Of a stretch of 26,102 bases of DNA, positions 14,988 through 21,032 are shown piece by piece. The translations under genes and the position numbers were made by a program. The notes under the pieces were generated by a model, which ran no database searches, had not been told where the DNA came from, and saw only the letters and a list, made by a program, of their open reading frames with translations. The stretch is from a virus: IMG/VR virus record IMGVR_UViG_3300006224_000035, positions 1 through 26,102 of that record; one strand, given 5' to 3'. Position 1 is the first letter of the stretch. Each line of letters opens with the position of its first letter.

Positions 14988-15328
14988 CGGCGGCCCCACT
15001 TGCTGAGTAGCTGCGTAACTATCTGGTTCGCAATCTCGTTGGCTACTGTGTCAGCCATGACATAGCTTGTTGGCCGCTCGCTGATGTCCACGGTGAACTT
15101 ATACAGGTGTCCATTCAGCTTGAAGGCAATGTGTACCATGTCCCGAATGTTAATCGGGCTGTACTCGCTCTCCCAGCGTATTACCTGTAGCTCGTGGTTG
15201 ATCCCGAAGGTGTCCACCACCCCGTTAACAACCTCCTTCTTGGCCTTCTCGCGAAGTTCACCGTATAGACGTGCGGCGTCCGCGTCAGGGTGCTGAGAGG
15301 GCTGGTTGACATCGACGTTAATACGCAT
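14984..15328 (-). CDS. Hypothetical protein, 114 residues
   Basis: ATG 15328 overlaps the preceding gene by 11 bases. The N-terminal half is helical and polar (ADAARLYGELREKAKKEVVN). The second half alternates strands (VHIAFKLNGHLYKFTVDISE) and ends with a helix (VMADTVANEIANQIVTQLLS). It looks like a compact alpha/beta protein. No catalytic motif or family is recognised. It lies beside the diphosphohydrolase-like gene with ATGA coupling. Confidence 0.65.
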   Translation of the reverse strand: MRINVDVNQPSQHPDADAARLYGELREKAKKEVVNGVVDTFGINHELQVIRWESEYSPINIRDMVHIAFKLNGHLYKFTVDISERPTSYVMADTVANEIANQIVTQLLSKWGRR

Positions 15329-15545
15329 GGTGAAGGCTCTTGATCTTGTTGAACACGCGGCGCAGGACGTAGCTGCGGACCACTGAAATGATCGTGAAGA
15401 TGATTCCGACGTGGAACGCTTGGGCCCCGGTGATGTTGAATCCGAATAACGGGAAGATCAGCATGTTGGCTGTCCAGTTAATCGCAAAGCCGATGGCGAC
15501 GTTGGCCCACGACTCAATCCACGACCCTAGCCGCGTTTGGCTCAT
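15318..15545 (-). CDS. DUF7220-like membrane protein
   Basis: This is a 75-residue product. ATG 15545 overlaps the upstream stop (TGATG); the open frame upstream is a shadow. The sequence 'SQTRLGSWIESWANVAIGFA', then 'INWTANMLIFPLFGFNITGAQAF' and 'FTIISVVRSYVLRRVFNKIK', matches the phage family I know as DUF7220: two membrane spans (~12-32 and ~40-58) around a conserved PLFGF loop, with a basic 'SYxLRRxFN' end. The function of the family is unknown. It may affect the envelope in infected cells. Confidence 0.8.
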   Translation of the reverse strand: MSQTRLGSWIESWANVAIGFAINWTANMLIFPLFGFNITGAQAFHVGIIFTIISVVRSYVLRRVFNKIKSLHHAY

Positions 15546-15751
15546 CAGTGCAGGCCCTTGCCGAGCGTGGCCTGCTGGCCGGTAACTGCCGAAGGCGTCT
15601 TGGCAATCTCCTGCTGGAGCCGCGCCAGTGCCCTGCGGGCCATCCACTGACTGCTGACGATGCGACCGGCATAGAACGAGCCTGCCACAAACTGCCAGAT
15701 GAAGCCCAGCACCACGAACGGGTACGAGGCAATGATAATCACATAGCGCAT
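15545..15751 (-). CDS. Small membrane protein with a single N-terminal span
   Basis: This is a 68-residue product. The start at ATG 15751 is fixed by GGAGGACACCTAATG, identical over 15 bases to the site before the 27-residue peptide at 22836-22919. Residues 3-30 are a membrane span (YVIIIASYPFVVLGFIWQFV), followed by a basic helix (WMARRALARLQQEIAK) and a polar tail. It lies between the glycosyltransferase and the DUF7220-like gene. Function is unknown. Confidence 0.7.
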   Translation of the reverse strand: MRYVIIIASYPFVVLGFIWQFVAGSFYAGRIVSSQWMARRALARLQQEIAKTPSAVTGQQATLGKGLH

Positions 15752-15763
15752 TAGGTGTCCTCC
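15751..15763 (-). promoter_or_regulatory. Ribosome-binding site shared with a second membrane-peptide gene
   Basis: GGAGGACACCTA lies immediately before ATG 15751, and the same 12 bases plus ATG recur before ATG 22919 (22920-22931). Both precede short genes that start with Met-x-Tyr-Val and a membrane span. A match of this length outside coding constraint is unlikely to be accidental, so either the site is strongly selected or the two starts share ancestry. Confidence 0.6.
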
Positions 15764-16674
15764 TATATGGAACTGTTGTACCACGGTTGGTGCGGTGCCC
15801 AGTTGACTAGCCGCTCCATGATGGGGGCATGATACTTGATCCATTCCCCGTTGTCAATCTCTGCTGGATCCCACTGGCACCACGCCAAATGCTCGGCCAG
15901 CTTTTCGCGCAGAGAGAAGTACACCCTGCGCTCACCCTCCAGCCCTCCATCAATAGGCACGCTGATAGGGTACAGCATGGAGCCCTTGTTGAACAAGCGC
16001 ACGTCCTGCACCCCGTACATGAGGGCGTCCAATAGGCCGTTGCTGTTCATGGCAACCACAATGGCCGCGCCATCGAAATCGTCATAGATAGGCCGGTCGC
16101 AGCTAACCCGGGCTCCGATGTTGGGGTAGCGGTCTAGCCCGTTGCGTGCTTGCACCGGATGCGGACGGAAACGTACCTCGCGGCCTGTCTCGTGGAACCT
16201 GTCAGTCAGCCTCTTGAGCCAGTCCCCGTAATCCTCCACAGCATCCACGATGGCGGCATCCCCGTACACTTGGCCGAGGATCAGCACGTAGCCGCTCTTG
16301 GGGTTCAGGTGTACACGAGGCGGCTTGATGATGCTGTCCCAGCCCTTCTCCCGCAGGCGGGCCCCACCGTCCGTCACGAACGGATGTTCTCCCCAGCCGT
16401 TCAACCCCTGCCAGCCCGTCACTAGAGTCTGCTTGCGGGGATGGAACAGCCCGTGATCCATGACGCACACGATCACGTTGGGATGCGTGGCGCGAATCTC
16501 TTTGGCCCACCCGTTGCCCCAGCAGAACACGATGGCTTCTGGCGGGCATCGGTCGAACGTCTCCCGCACACGGTAGCCTGCTGCTCGTAGCTGGTTCGCG
16601 ATAGGCGTCATAGCCTTGACCTGATGAGGCACGGGCCGTGTGACGCACGCAATCTGCGGGAACTTCTCAGCCAT
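15763..16674 (-). CDS. GT-B-like glycosyltransferase, candidate DNA or surface sugar modifier
   Basis: This is a 303-residue product from ATG 16674 (TAATG overlap). An N-terminal Rossmann-like half (KAMTPIANQLRAAGYRVRET) contains 'VMDHGLFHPRKQ' (~71-81) and 'QGLNGWGEHPF' (~89-99). The C-terminal half has a strand and turn 'YVLILGQVYGD' (~129-139), 'RFRPHPVQ' (~168-175) and 'MNSNGLLDALMYGV' (~209-222). The RPHP and N-S-N-x-L-x-D-A-L motifs are typical of capsule-like GT-B enzymes and of the phage proteins that carry a Gly-Leu-Asn-Gly-Trp-Gly-type phrase. In phages, such enzymes may add sugar to modified bases, but no base-modifying partner is visible in the window. The donor and acceptor are unknown. 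Confidence 0.65.
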   Translation of the reverse strand: MAEKFPQIACVTRPVPHQVKAMTPIANQLRAAGYRVRETFDRCPPEAIVFCWGNGWAKEIRATHPNVIVCVMDHGLFHPRKQTLVTGWQGLNGWGEHPFVTDGGARLREKGWDSIIKPPRVHLNPKSGYVLILGQVYGDAAIVDAVEDYGDWLKRLTDRFHETGREVRFRPHPVQARNGLDRYPNIGARVSCDRPIYDDFDGAAIVVAMNSNGLLDALMYGVQDVRLFNKGSMLYPISVPIDGGLEGERRVYFSLREKLAEHLAWCQWDPAEIDNGEWIKYHAPIMERLVNWAPHQPWYNSSI

Positions 16675-16967
16675 TACGCACCTTCTCCACCTTCCGCCAG
16701 TCGATCTGCTGCCCCCTGAGACACGCGGTAACGGCTCGTCTCAAGAGCCAGCTTGGCTTCGGCCGTGCGGGCGTTGCGTCGGTACTTGCCTTTGCGGGGC
16801 ATGTCTCGGATGGCTCGCTCAATGGGGGAGAGCCGATAGGTGAATCCAACGCGTTTGATGTTTCCATCCTTGTCCTCTCCGGTGCCTGTCGAGCAGTGCA
16901 GCACGATGCGGCGCTTGACGCGGCGCTTCATGTCGGCACAGATGGCTTTCCATTCGTCGCGTGTCAT
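16674..16967 (-). CDS. Small basic hypothetical protein, 97 residues
   Basis: ATG 16967 is preceded by GGAGGAACTACC and overlaps the stop of the previous small gene. The frame runs open a further 64 codons upstream only as a shadow. The sequence is strongly basic (DMKRRVKRRIVLHCST, AIRDMPRKGKYRRNARTAEA) with an Arg/Lys-rich middle and a Gly-rich acidic end. The basic helices could bind nucleic acid. No family is recognised. Confidence 0.65.
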   Translation of the reverse strand: MTRDEWKAICADMKRRVKRRIVLHCSTGTGEDKDGNIKRVGFTYRLSPIERAIRDMPRKGKYRRNARTAEAKLALETSRYRVSQGAADRLAEGGEGA

Positions 16968-17116
16968 GGTAGTTCCTCCACTGTCCAGCCTTTCTGCTGA
17001 CAGTATGCACGAATCTGCGCCAATGTCCAGCCCTTCATGTACTTGATGATGGGGGCTACAGCCTCTCCGCGCACGATGCCCGCAACGAAGTGCGGAGCTA
17101 TGATACGCAGCATCAT
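16964..17116 (-). CDS. Small protein, 50 residues, common phage type
   Basis: This short gene starts at ATG 17116 (tandem ATGATG), overlapping the endonuclease stop (ATGA), and ends overlapping the next ATG (ATGA). The sequence 'RIIAPHFVAGIVRGEAVAP' followed by 'IIKYMKGWTLAQIRAYCQQK' and a GW ending follows a pattern I know from many phage genomes ('IIAPHFxAG...APIxxYMxGW...xxYCxxKGW'). The last ~20 residues look like a small helix-turn-helix, which might contact DNA. Its role is unknown. The coupling at both ends is good evidence that it is translated. Confidence 0.75.
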   Translation of the reverse strand: MMLRIIAPHFVAGIVRGEAVAPIIKYMKGWTLAQIRAYCQQKGWTVEELP

Positions 17117-17553
17117 GCCCACCAGTCCTTCGGCAAGTCGGTGCCGATGTGGAAGTCAATGCCGTGTTTCTTGCACCAGTCCGAGTACCGCTGCGATTTC
17201 GTCTTGCTGATCCAGTTGTCCCGCTGGAACACCATCTTGTATTCCTCTAGCGGGTACTCCCGTCGCATAGCAAGAGCGATCTTGCGATCCCGGGCTGTGA
17301 ACTTGCCCTTCGACTCTACCACAATATCCTTCGCCAGCAAGATGAAGTCGGGGGTGTAGGACACGCGCCGGACGATGTGCTGGTTCCCGCACCCGGTACA
17401 GGTGTGGTTCGTAACAGGCAGCGTAAGCTTGAACTTGCGCGACTCGTACTGGAACGGTATGCGGTTCGTCATGAGGAACGACCGAATGGACCGTTCGAAC
17501 CCGCTGCGGTACTCCGCTGGTTTCTGAGCGTGCTTCTTACGCGGCTTTGCCAT
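17113..17553 (-). CDS. T7 endonuclease I-type Holliday junction resolvase
   Basis: This is a 146-residue product, close to the 149 of T7 gp3. The PD-(D/E)xK nuclease residues align: Glu20 in 'YRSGFERS', Asp69 in 'SYTPDFIL', and Glu80-x-Lys82 in 'VVESKG', matching Glu20, Asp55, Glu65 and Lys67 of T7 gp3. It would resolve four-way junctions and branched DNA during replication and packaging, and help degrade host DNA. Compared with T7 it has an insert at ~50-64 with 'CTGCGNQH' (Cys52, Cys55, His59), a possible zinc knuckle. It overlaps the HNH gene by 17 bases and ends in an ATGA overlap. Confidence 0.92.
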   Translation of the reverse strand: MAKPRKKHAQKPAEYRSGFERSIRSFLMTNRIPFQYESRKFKLTLPVTNHTCTGCGNQHIVRRVSYTPDFILLAKDIVVESKGKFTARDRKIALAMRREYPLEEYKMVFQRDNWISKTKSQRYSDWCKKHGIDFHIGTDLPKDWWA

Positions 17554-17869
17554 TGCGCAACCCCGTCCAGTGTTTCGTTGCGGTCCAATGGTCCGGGTTC
17601 ACACAGAGTGTGTTCCCGCACACATTAACCAGCGTGTTGTCCCCCAGATGGCCGTACTTATCTTCCCACAGGATGCGGTGTACCGGCTCGCGCTTGCCGC
17701 TAGGCCCCACAGCAACCCCGTACTGGTAGAAGCCCCACTCGTCGGTGCGGATGTTTCCTTTCCACACGCGGCATCCTACCTTGCCTTTCGACGTGTCAGG
17801 CCGGATCTTGTCCTTGAGGCGGCCCAGCATCCGGTAGTGCTTGAGCCTAGCCTTAATCCGTGGAGTCAT
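17537..17869 (-). CDS. HNH (His-Me finger) endonuclease with zinc-binding loop
   Basis: This is a 110-residue product. The C-terminal half has the homing-type nuclease pattern: 'VHRILWEDKYG' with His64 as likely general base, then 'VNVCGNTLCVNPDHW' with Cys84, Cys89, Asn91 and His94 as zinc and metal ligands. Cys33 in 'VGCRVWKG' could be another ligand. Such free-standing HNH enzymes cut DNA at a site near their own gene and spread among phages. The gene sits between the resolvase (17-base overlap) and a membrane-protein gene. No intron or intein boundary is visible. Confidence 0.85.
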   Translation of the reverse strand: MTPRIKARLKHYRMLGRLKDKIRPDTSKGKVGCRVWKGNIRTDEWGFYQYGVAVGPSGKREPVHRILWEDKYGHLGDNTLVNVCGNTLCVNPDHWTATKHWTGLRNGKAA

Positions 17870-18062
17870 TGCTGTCCTCCGTGACTAGCTCTACGATGAA
17901 AGCTATCGTAACCAACAGGTTGCCTATAGCACCGACGCCGAGCAGTCCTTGTGTCAAGCCTACGTTGTCGATGACCCACGCCAGTCCTGCAATGAACCCG
18001 AAGGTTACGGACAGGGCCATCAAGCCTAGACCTACGCCAAAGATGATGTCTTGGATCTTCAT
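17853..18062 (-). CDS. Small two-span membrane protein
   Basis: This is a 69-residue product from ATG 18062, overlapping the exonuclease stop as ATGA (an ATG five codons earlier lies inside that gene). Two hydrophobic helices are clear: residues ~5-30 (IIFGVGLGLMALSVTFGFIA) and ~38-62 (LTQGLLGVGAIGNLLVTIAF). The C-terminus is acidic (ELVTEDSNDSTD). It resembles small phage membrane proteins made early, whose roles are mostly unknown. A superinfection or membrane-remodelling role is only a guess. Confidence 0.7.
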   Translation of the reverse strand: MKIQDIIFGVGLGLMALSVTFGFIAGLAWVIDNVGLTQGLLGVGAIGNLLVTIAFIVELVTEDSNDSTD

Positions 18063-18934
18063 TCGGGGGCCCTCCATATATCGCCGCGATAGCGGCTCAT
18101 GTGTAGCAACTGGCCCGTCTCAAGAGCCACGCTCTCCGCTGTGCGCCCTGCGTAGGGACATCCCTTTCGGGACAGCGACTCTTTGAACTCAGCTAGCACC
18201 CACTCGTACATGACCTTCTCTGTCATGTCCTCGGTCACTAGCTGCTCGGCCTTCTTCTCACCGGACCGATAGCATCCTACCACATTGTCGGTAGCATCGC
18301 CAGTAATCATTTGCCGGTAGAAGTTCACAAGAGCCTGCTTCTCGGTCAGCAACTCGTAGGAGTTCCGCCGGTAGTTGAACAGCAGCCCCGGCACCGTGCG
18401 CAAGTCCTTGTCCTGCGACACGATCATTACCCGTGAGGGATCGTAGTCCAGCGACGCAGCAATACACGCAACCTCGTCGTCGGCTTCGTGCCCGTCCACC
18501 TTCGTAGCCTTCCAGCGGCTCATCAGGTAGCGTCGTATCGCTCCGTAGTGGACCGGCTTCTCAAGAGCCAGCCGGTTGCCCTTGTAGGGCTTGATCTTAG
18601 CTATCTCATCCCGGTGATTGCCCTTGCCGGTGATGAAGCACTCTACGCTGTCGAAGATGTAGCCGTCGCCGTCCAGCTTGTTTTCGATGCGGAGGATTTG
18701 CCGCTTCACCAGTGCGAGAGCGTTCTCCACTGGCTCGGGTTCGGCTCGGGCAACGACGGCTTCCATCTTCCAGCCGTCAGGGAGCATGGCTTCCGTGGCG
18801 TCCATGTCCTCCCGTGACGTGCTGATCCCCTCTACGTACTCGTCCCCATTCGACGCAGCCCAATCGTAGAAAGTCTTTTGCGCGGCGAAGCCGCACCCGT
18901 AGACCATGCTATCGGCGTCGAACAGGATTCTCAT
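18059..18934 (-). CDS. 5'-3' exonuclease / flap endonuclease (T7 gp6-like role)
   Basis: This is a 291-residue product, similar in size to T7 gp6 (about 300). The FEN-family acidic centres are visible: Asp6-x-Asp8 in 'ILFDADSMVYG', Lys115/Lys118 in 'IKPYKGNR' (nucleic-acid arch), Glu150/Asp152/Asp153 in 'DGHEADDEVA', Asp175/Asp177 in 'VSQDKDLRTVPG', and Asp213/Asp216 in 'ITGDATDNVVG'. It would remove RNA primers and resect or degrade DNA 5' ends, and so supply recombination ends. Neighbouring polymerase, resolvase and SSB-like genes fit. The C-terminal ~60 residues are less conserved. The start overlaps the following-strand gene by four bases (ATGA). Confidence 0.92.
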   Translation of the reverse strand: MRILFDADSMVYGCGFAAQKTFYDWAASNGDEYVEGISTSREDMDATEAMLPDGWKMEAVVARAEPEPVENALALVKRQILRIENKLDGDGYIFDSVECFITGKGNHRDEIAKIKPYKGNRLALEKPVHYGAIRRYLMSRWKATKVDGHEADDEVACIAASLDYDPSRVMIVSQDKDLRTVPGLLFNYRRNSYELLTEKQALVNFYRQMITGDATDNVVGCYRSGEKKAEQLVTEDMTEKVMYEWVLAEFKESLSRKGCPYAGRTAESVALETGQLLHMSRYRGDIWRAPE

Positions 18935-19128
18935 GTGACGACCGGAACTATGGCTACCTTGATTGCCTTGTAGGGCTTCCTGTCATCAGGGCGAAAGTCG
19001 TCATTGAAGCTCTTAGCCAAACGACGCGCCTCCTTGACACTCGTCTCAAGGACTCGCCAATCGTTGTCCCAATGATTGCCGCTCTTGTCTACGATGGCAT
19101 AGAACTGATTTTTCGGGTTAGGTCTCAT
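18931..19128 (-). CDS. Small hypothetical protein, 65 residues
   Basis: Both ends overlap neighbours as ATGA. The product is basic and polar (FYAIVDKSGNHWDNDWRVLE, then TSVKEARRLAKSFNDDFRPD) and ends in hydrophobic strands (KVAIVPVVT). It looks like a small alpha/beta domain. No family is recognised. The tight coupling between the DUF551 gene and the flap nuclease supports translation. Confidence 0.7.
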   Translation of the reverse strand: MRPNPKNQFYAIVDKSGNHWDNDWRVLETSVKEARRLAKSFNDDFRPDDRKPYKAIKVAIVPVVT

Positions 19129-19643
19129 TTCCCTCCCTCCGGATATAGGCTTCCCGCGCCGTCCCCGTGTAATTGCTGCGGTGCAGCAGCCGAGTTGTCA
19201 GCGGCTTCTTCGCAGCACACTGGGCAGCACTGCGGAGCGCCACACACCACGACATGATTGATGATTTTGGCTTCTGGGTGACGCTCGCAGTATCCGGGGC
19301 GCACGGCGGGCGAGTTGTCCGTGACTCCCGGTATTGGCATCCAGTGTGTGACGCTTTTGGTTAACGCACGCGGGAGCAGACCCTTGAACATGGGGGCGAG
19401 GTCAGCAAGGTCTGGAATGTAAGCGCAGCGTGCCGAGTACCACTTGTATCCGCCGGGATGGGCGAACGTGATTGGCATATTCGCCCCCATTGCGTGATTG
19501 TCCTGTTCCAAGATGAAGTGTCCGACGATTGGATAGTCCTCCCTCCACGACCCGCGCAGCAGCACGGCGGTCGTCATGAATTTCATATAGGGGATGCCGA
19601 TGCCCGACTCTGGCAGTCGCTCGGTTACGGGTATCCAGTTCAT
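19125..19643 (-). CDS. DUF551-domain protein with Cys-rich C-terminus
   Basis: This is a 172-residue product. The N-terminus 'MNWIPVTERLPESG' and the later phrase 'SVTHWMPIPG' are the two ends of the DUF551 domain that occurs in many phage and prophage proteins. The domain is usually ~60 residues, and here an insert with 'AHPGGYKWYSAR' makes it ~105. The tail (~118-150) has 'YCERHPEAKIINHVVVCGAP' and 'CCPVCCEEA', which could bind a metal. The function of DUF551 is unknown. The gene ends and begins with ATGA overlaps. Confidence 0.8.
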   Translation of the reverse strand: MNWIPVTERLPESGIGIPYMKFMTTAVLLRGSWREDYPIVGHFILEQDNHAMGANMPITFAHPGGYKWYSARCAYIPDLADLAPMFKGLLPRALTKSVTHWMPIPGVTDNSPAVRPGYCERHPEAKIINHVVVCGAPQCCPVCCEEAADNSAAAPQQLHGDGAGSLYPEGGK

Positions 19644-19906
19644 TTAACAGCCTCCGGTTGATCCGCTGCGAGGAAGGCGTCGATGGCAGCTATTTCGTCA
19701 TCGCAATTACAGGTGCAGGTAGCGGTTAGACCTAACTGATATGCCGCCCACGCATCGCAACTACCATAATGGGCATCAACAGCGGCCCGTCTAATTCGAT
19801 TCTTTGCTTTGAGCAGCAACTCCCGCGTCTCGGCCAGTTCGCGGCGCAGCAGGTTGTTCTCGGCGCAAAGTCGATCCTCGATGGTCAATCGGTGGGCTAG
19901 ATTCAT
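19640..19906 (-). CDS. Small coiled-coil / Cys-containing protein
   Basis: This is an 88-residue product. Residues ~8-42 form a coiled coil (IEDRLCAENNLLRRELAETR, continuing ELLLKAKNRIRR). The second half carries 'TATCTCNCDDEIAAIDAFLA' with three close Cys residues. Both ends overlap neighbours as ATGA. A zinc-binding or protein-bridging role is possible, but nothing is diagnostic. No family is recognised. Confidence 0.65.
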   Translation of the reverse strand: MNLAHRLTIEDRLCAENNLLRRELAETRELLLKAKNRIRRAAVDAHYGSCDAWAAYQLGLTATCTCNCDDEIAAIDAFLAADQPEAVK

Positions 19907-20052
19907 GGCTTGCGCACCTTAGCGCCACCGTGCCAGCCGTCCGGGCGGGACCGGGCAAAGCGGTCCTCCTGCTCCTTGCTATAACGGGGGTTTCCTTTGA
20001 CCCACCGTGATGCGGGATTCTTCTGCTTGCCGTCTTTTGTCTTGCCGCCCAT
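19903..20052 (-). CDS. Small basic hypothetical protein, 49 residues
   Basis: ATG 20052 is preceded by a good GGGAGGAAC and gives a 49-residue basic product (GGKTKDGKQKNPASRWVKGN, then PRYSKEQEDRFARSRPDGWHGGAK). The positive charge suggests binding to nucleic acid or an acidic partner. Its 5' 74 bases overlap another candidate frame at 19979-20218; the strong ribosome site favours this one. The stop overlaps the next ATG. Confidence 0.65.
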   Translation of the reverse strand: MGGKTKDGKQKNPASRWVKGNPRYSKEQEDRFARSRPDGWHGGAKVRKP

Positions 20053-20218
20053 TGTGTTCCTCCCGTGGCATGGTAGCGTGTAGCTCGTTGATACGACGCA
20101 TTGTAGCCCAAATTCCGGCGTTGAGCAACACCCGCATAAACTCATCAGCCCATACTTGGGCGATAAAAAGAGGGGCCGGTGTTTCCACCGGCTCCCCCGG
20201 GACGATGATCCGTCCCAT
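19979..20218 (-). CDS. Candidate small protein overlapping a terminator
   Basis: This frame codes for 79 residues from ATG 20218, eight bases after the preceding stop, with GGGGG upstream. The first ~50 residues (GRIIVPGEPVETPAPLFIAQ, then VWADEFMRVLLNAGIWATMR) look like a real protein with a helix, while the last ~25 (KRRQAEESRITVGQ) are the shadow of the gene at 19903-20052. Its early codons form the stem of an intrinsic terminator (20165-20197). Either the terminator attenuates inside a real gene, or the frame is a by-product of the terminator region. Confidence 0.45.
   Translation of the reverse strand: MGRIIVPGEPVETPAPLFIAQVWADEFMRVLLNAGIWATMRRINELHATMPREEHNGRQDKRRQAEESRITVGQRKPPL
20165..20197 (-). 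terminator. Leftward intrinsic terminator inside the operon
   Basis: Read leftward, GGGGAGCCGGTG and CACCGGCCCC pair as a ~10-bp stem with one mismatch, closed by a GAAA loop. It is followed by TC and five T (20165-20169). The 3' layout (CCC-TC-T run-AT) is the same as that of the terminator at 11674-11699. It lies 30-60 bases after the stop of the 62-residue gene (20227), downstream of the SSB-like gene, so distal genes would be expressed less than the replication core unless antitermination occurs. Confidence 0.75.
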
Positions 20219-20226
20219 CCCCCGGC

Positions 20227-20415
20227 CTACTTGCGCTTCTTGCGCTTGTACTTGCCCTGCGCTGTCGCAGCCACGCGATTCGCTGCGCGGAAGCCAGCGA
20301 TGTACGCGTCCTCGACCGTCAACCGGCCGTGCAACTGCCCGAAGGTGAAACCCTTGCGGTCAGTGTAGGCCCACGCCCTATCGAAAACAGAAGGGCTCTT
20401 TGCTTTCGTCGCCAT
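20227..20415 (-). CDS. Small basic hypothetical protein, 62 residues
   Basis: ATG 20415 overlaps the SSB-like gene stop (TGATG). The product is basic and ends in KYKRKKRK. The middle (ADRKGF-type turn 'YTDRKGFTFGQLHGRLTVED', then 'AYIAGFRAANRVAATAQG') resembles a short helical domain seen in phage accessory proteins. A nucleic-acid-binding role fits the Lys/Arg tail and the location after an SSB-like gene, but this is inference. It is the last gene before the internal terminator. Confidence 0.65.
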   Translation of the reverse strand: MATKAKSPSVFDRAWAYTDRKGFTFGQLHGRLTVEDAYIAGFRAANRVAATAQGKYKRKKRK

Positions 20416-21032
20416 CAGTCGTCCTCCCCTTCAAACTCGGAATCGTCATCGTCATCCGCCTCGACCACCGGCTGCTTAACGGCCTTCTTCTTGGCCTTCG
20501 GCTGCGGTGCAGGCTCGTCCTCGCCCTGCGCGTCGGCATACGCACGCTCGGTCGCACGCGTCACCGCTCCACCCGTGCTGATGTCCTCCAGATAGAGCGC
20601 AGTGTATGCGTCCACCAGAGCTTCCACAGCCGCCAACTTCGCGCTCGTCTTGACAGGCAGGACCACTGCCGTATTCGCCAGCGCGATCTGCACGAACAGC
20701 AGGGCGTCCTTACGCGCCGACTGGTAGTGGATCGACGCCTCACGCTCGGCGTTGTTCCCCCCTCGGCCGCCCGAGTAGTTGGCACCGGACGCAGCAGCCG
20801 GGGCCTTCGCGGGCTCAACCCGCGTCGGCGGGCCCTTGACGCTGGCGCTCTTGCCGTCGTGGTTCAACTCAGCTTCGAATTCGATGAAGTTGCCCGGTTC
20901 CACGATACCGGCACCCCGGTTCTCGTCCATCCGGTAATAGACTGGATCGTTCTCCAGCCGGAAACTCCACAGAATCTTGCGACCCAGATTCTTGTCGTAG
21001 AGCTTAAAGACCTGACCTGTGACCTTGCTCAT
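20415..21032 (-). CDS. Single-stranded DNA-binding-like protein with acidic tail
   Basis: This is a 205-residue product from ATG 21032; the gene overlaps the polymerase end by 29 bases. The N-terminal ~70 residues (SKVTGQVFKLYDKNLGRKIL, then WSFRLENDPVYYRMDENRGAG and FIEFEAELNHDGKSASVKG) are beta-rich with aromatic and basic residues, as in an OB fold. A linker rich in Pro/Ala/Gly follows, then a helical part 'REASIHYQSARKDALLFVQI', and an acidic end 'EADDDDDSEFEGEDD' after a Lys-rich patch. Acidic C-termini are the hallmark of SSB and T7 gp2.5, where they bind replication partners. Unlike gp2.5 it lacks a terminal Phe. Its place next to the polymerase fits. Confidence 0.75.
   Translation of the reverse strand: MSKVTGQVFKLYDKNLGRKILWSFRLENDPVYYRMDENRGAGIVEPGNFIEFEAELNHDGKSASVKGPPTRVEPAKAPAAASGANYSGGRGGNNAEREASIHYQSARKDALLFVQIALANTAVVLPVKTSAKLAAVEALVDAYTALYLEDISTGGAVTRATERAYADAQGEDEPAPQPKAKKKAVKQPVVEADDDDDSEFEGEDD

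Noticed and set aside
16738-18580. Repeated TCTCAAGAGCCA-like words at about 16740, 18119 and 18568
   Set aside because: They fall in coding sequence for Ala-Leu-Glu or Ala-Leu-Glu-Thr phrases in three different genes; codon and composition effects explain them without a repeat function.
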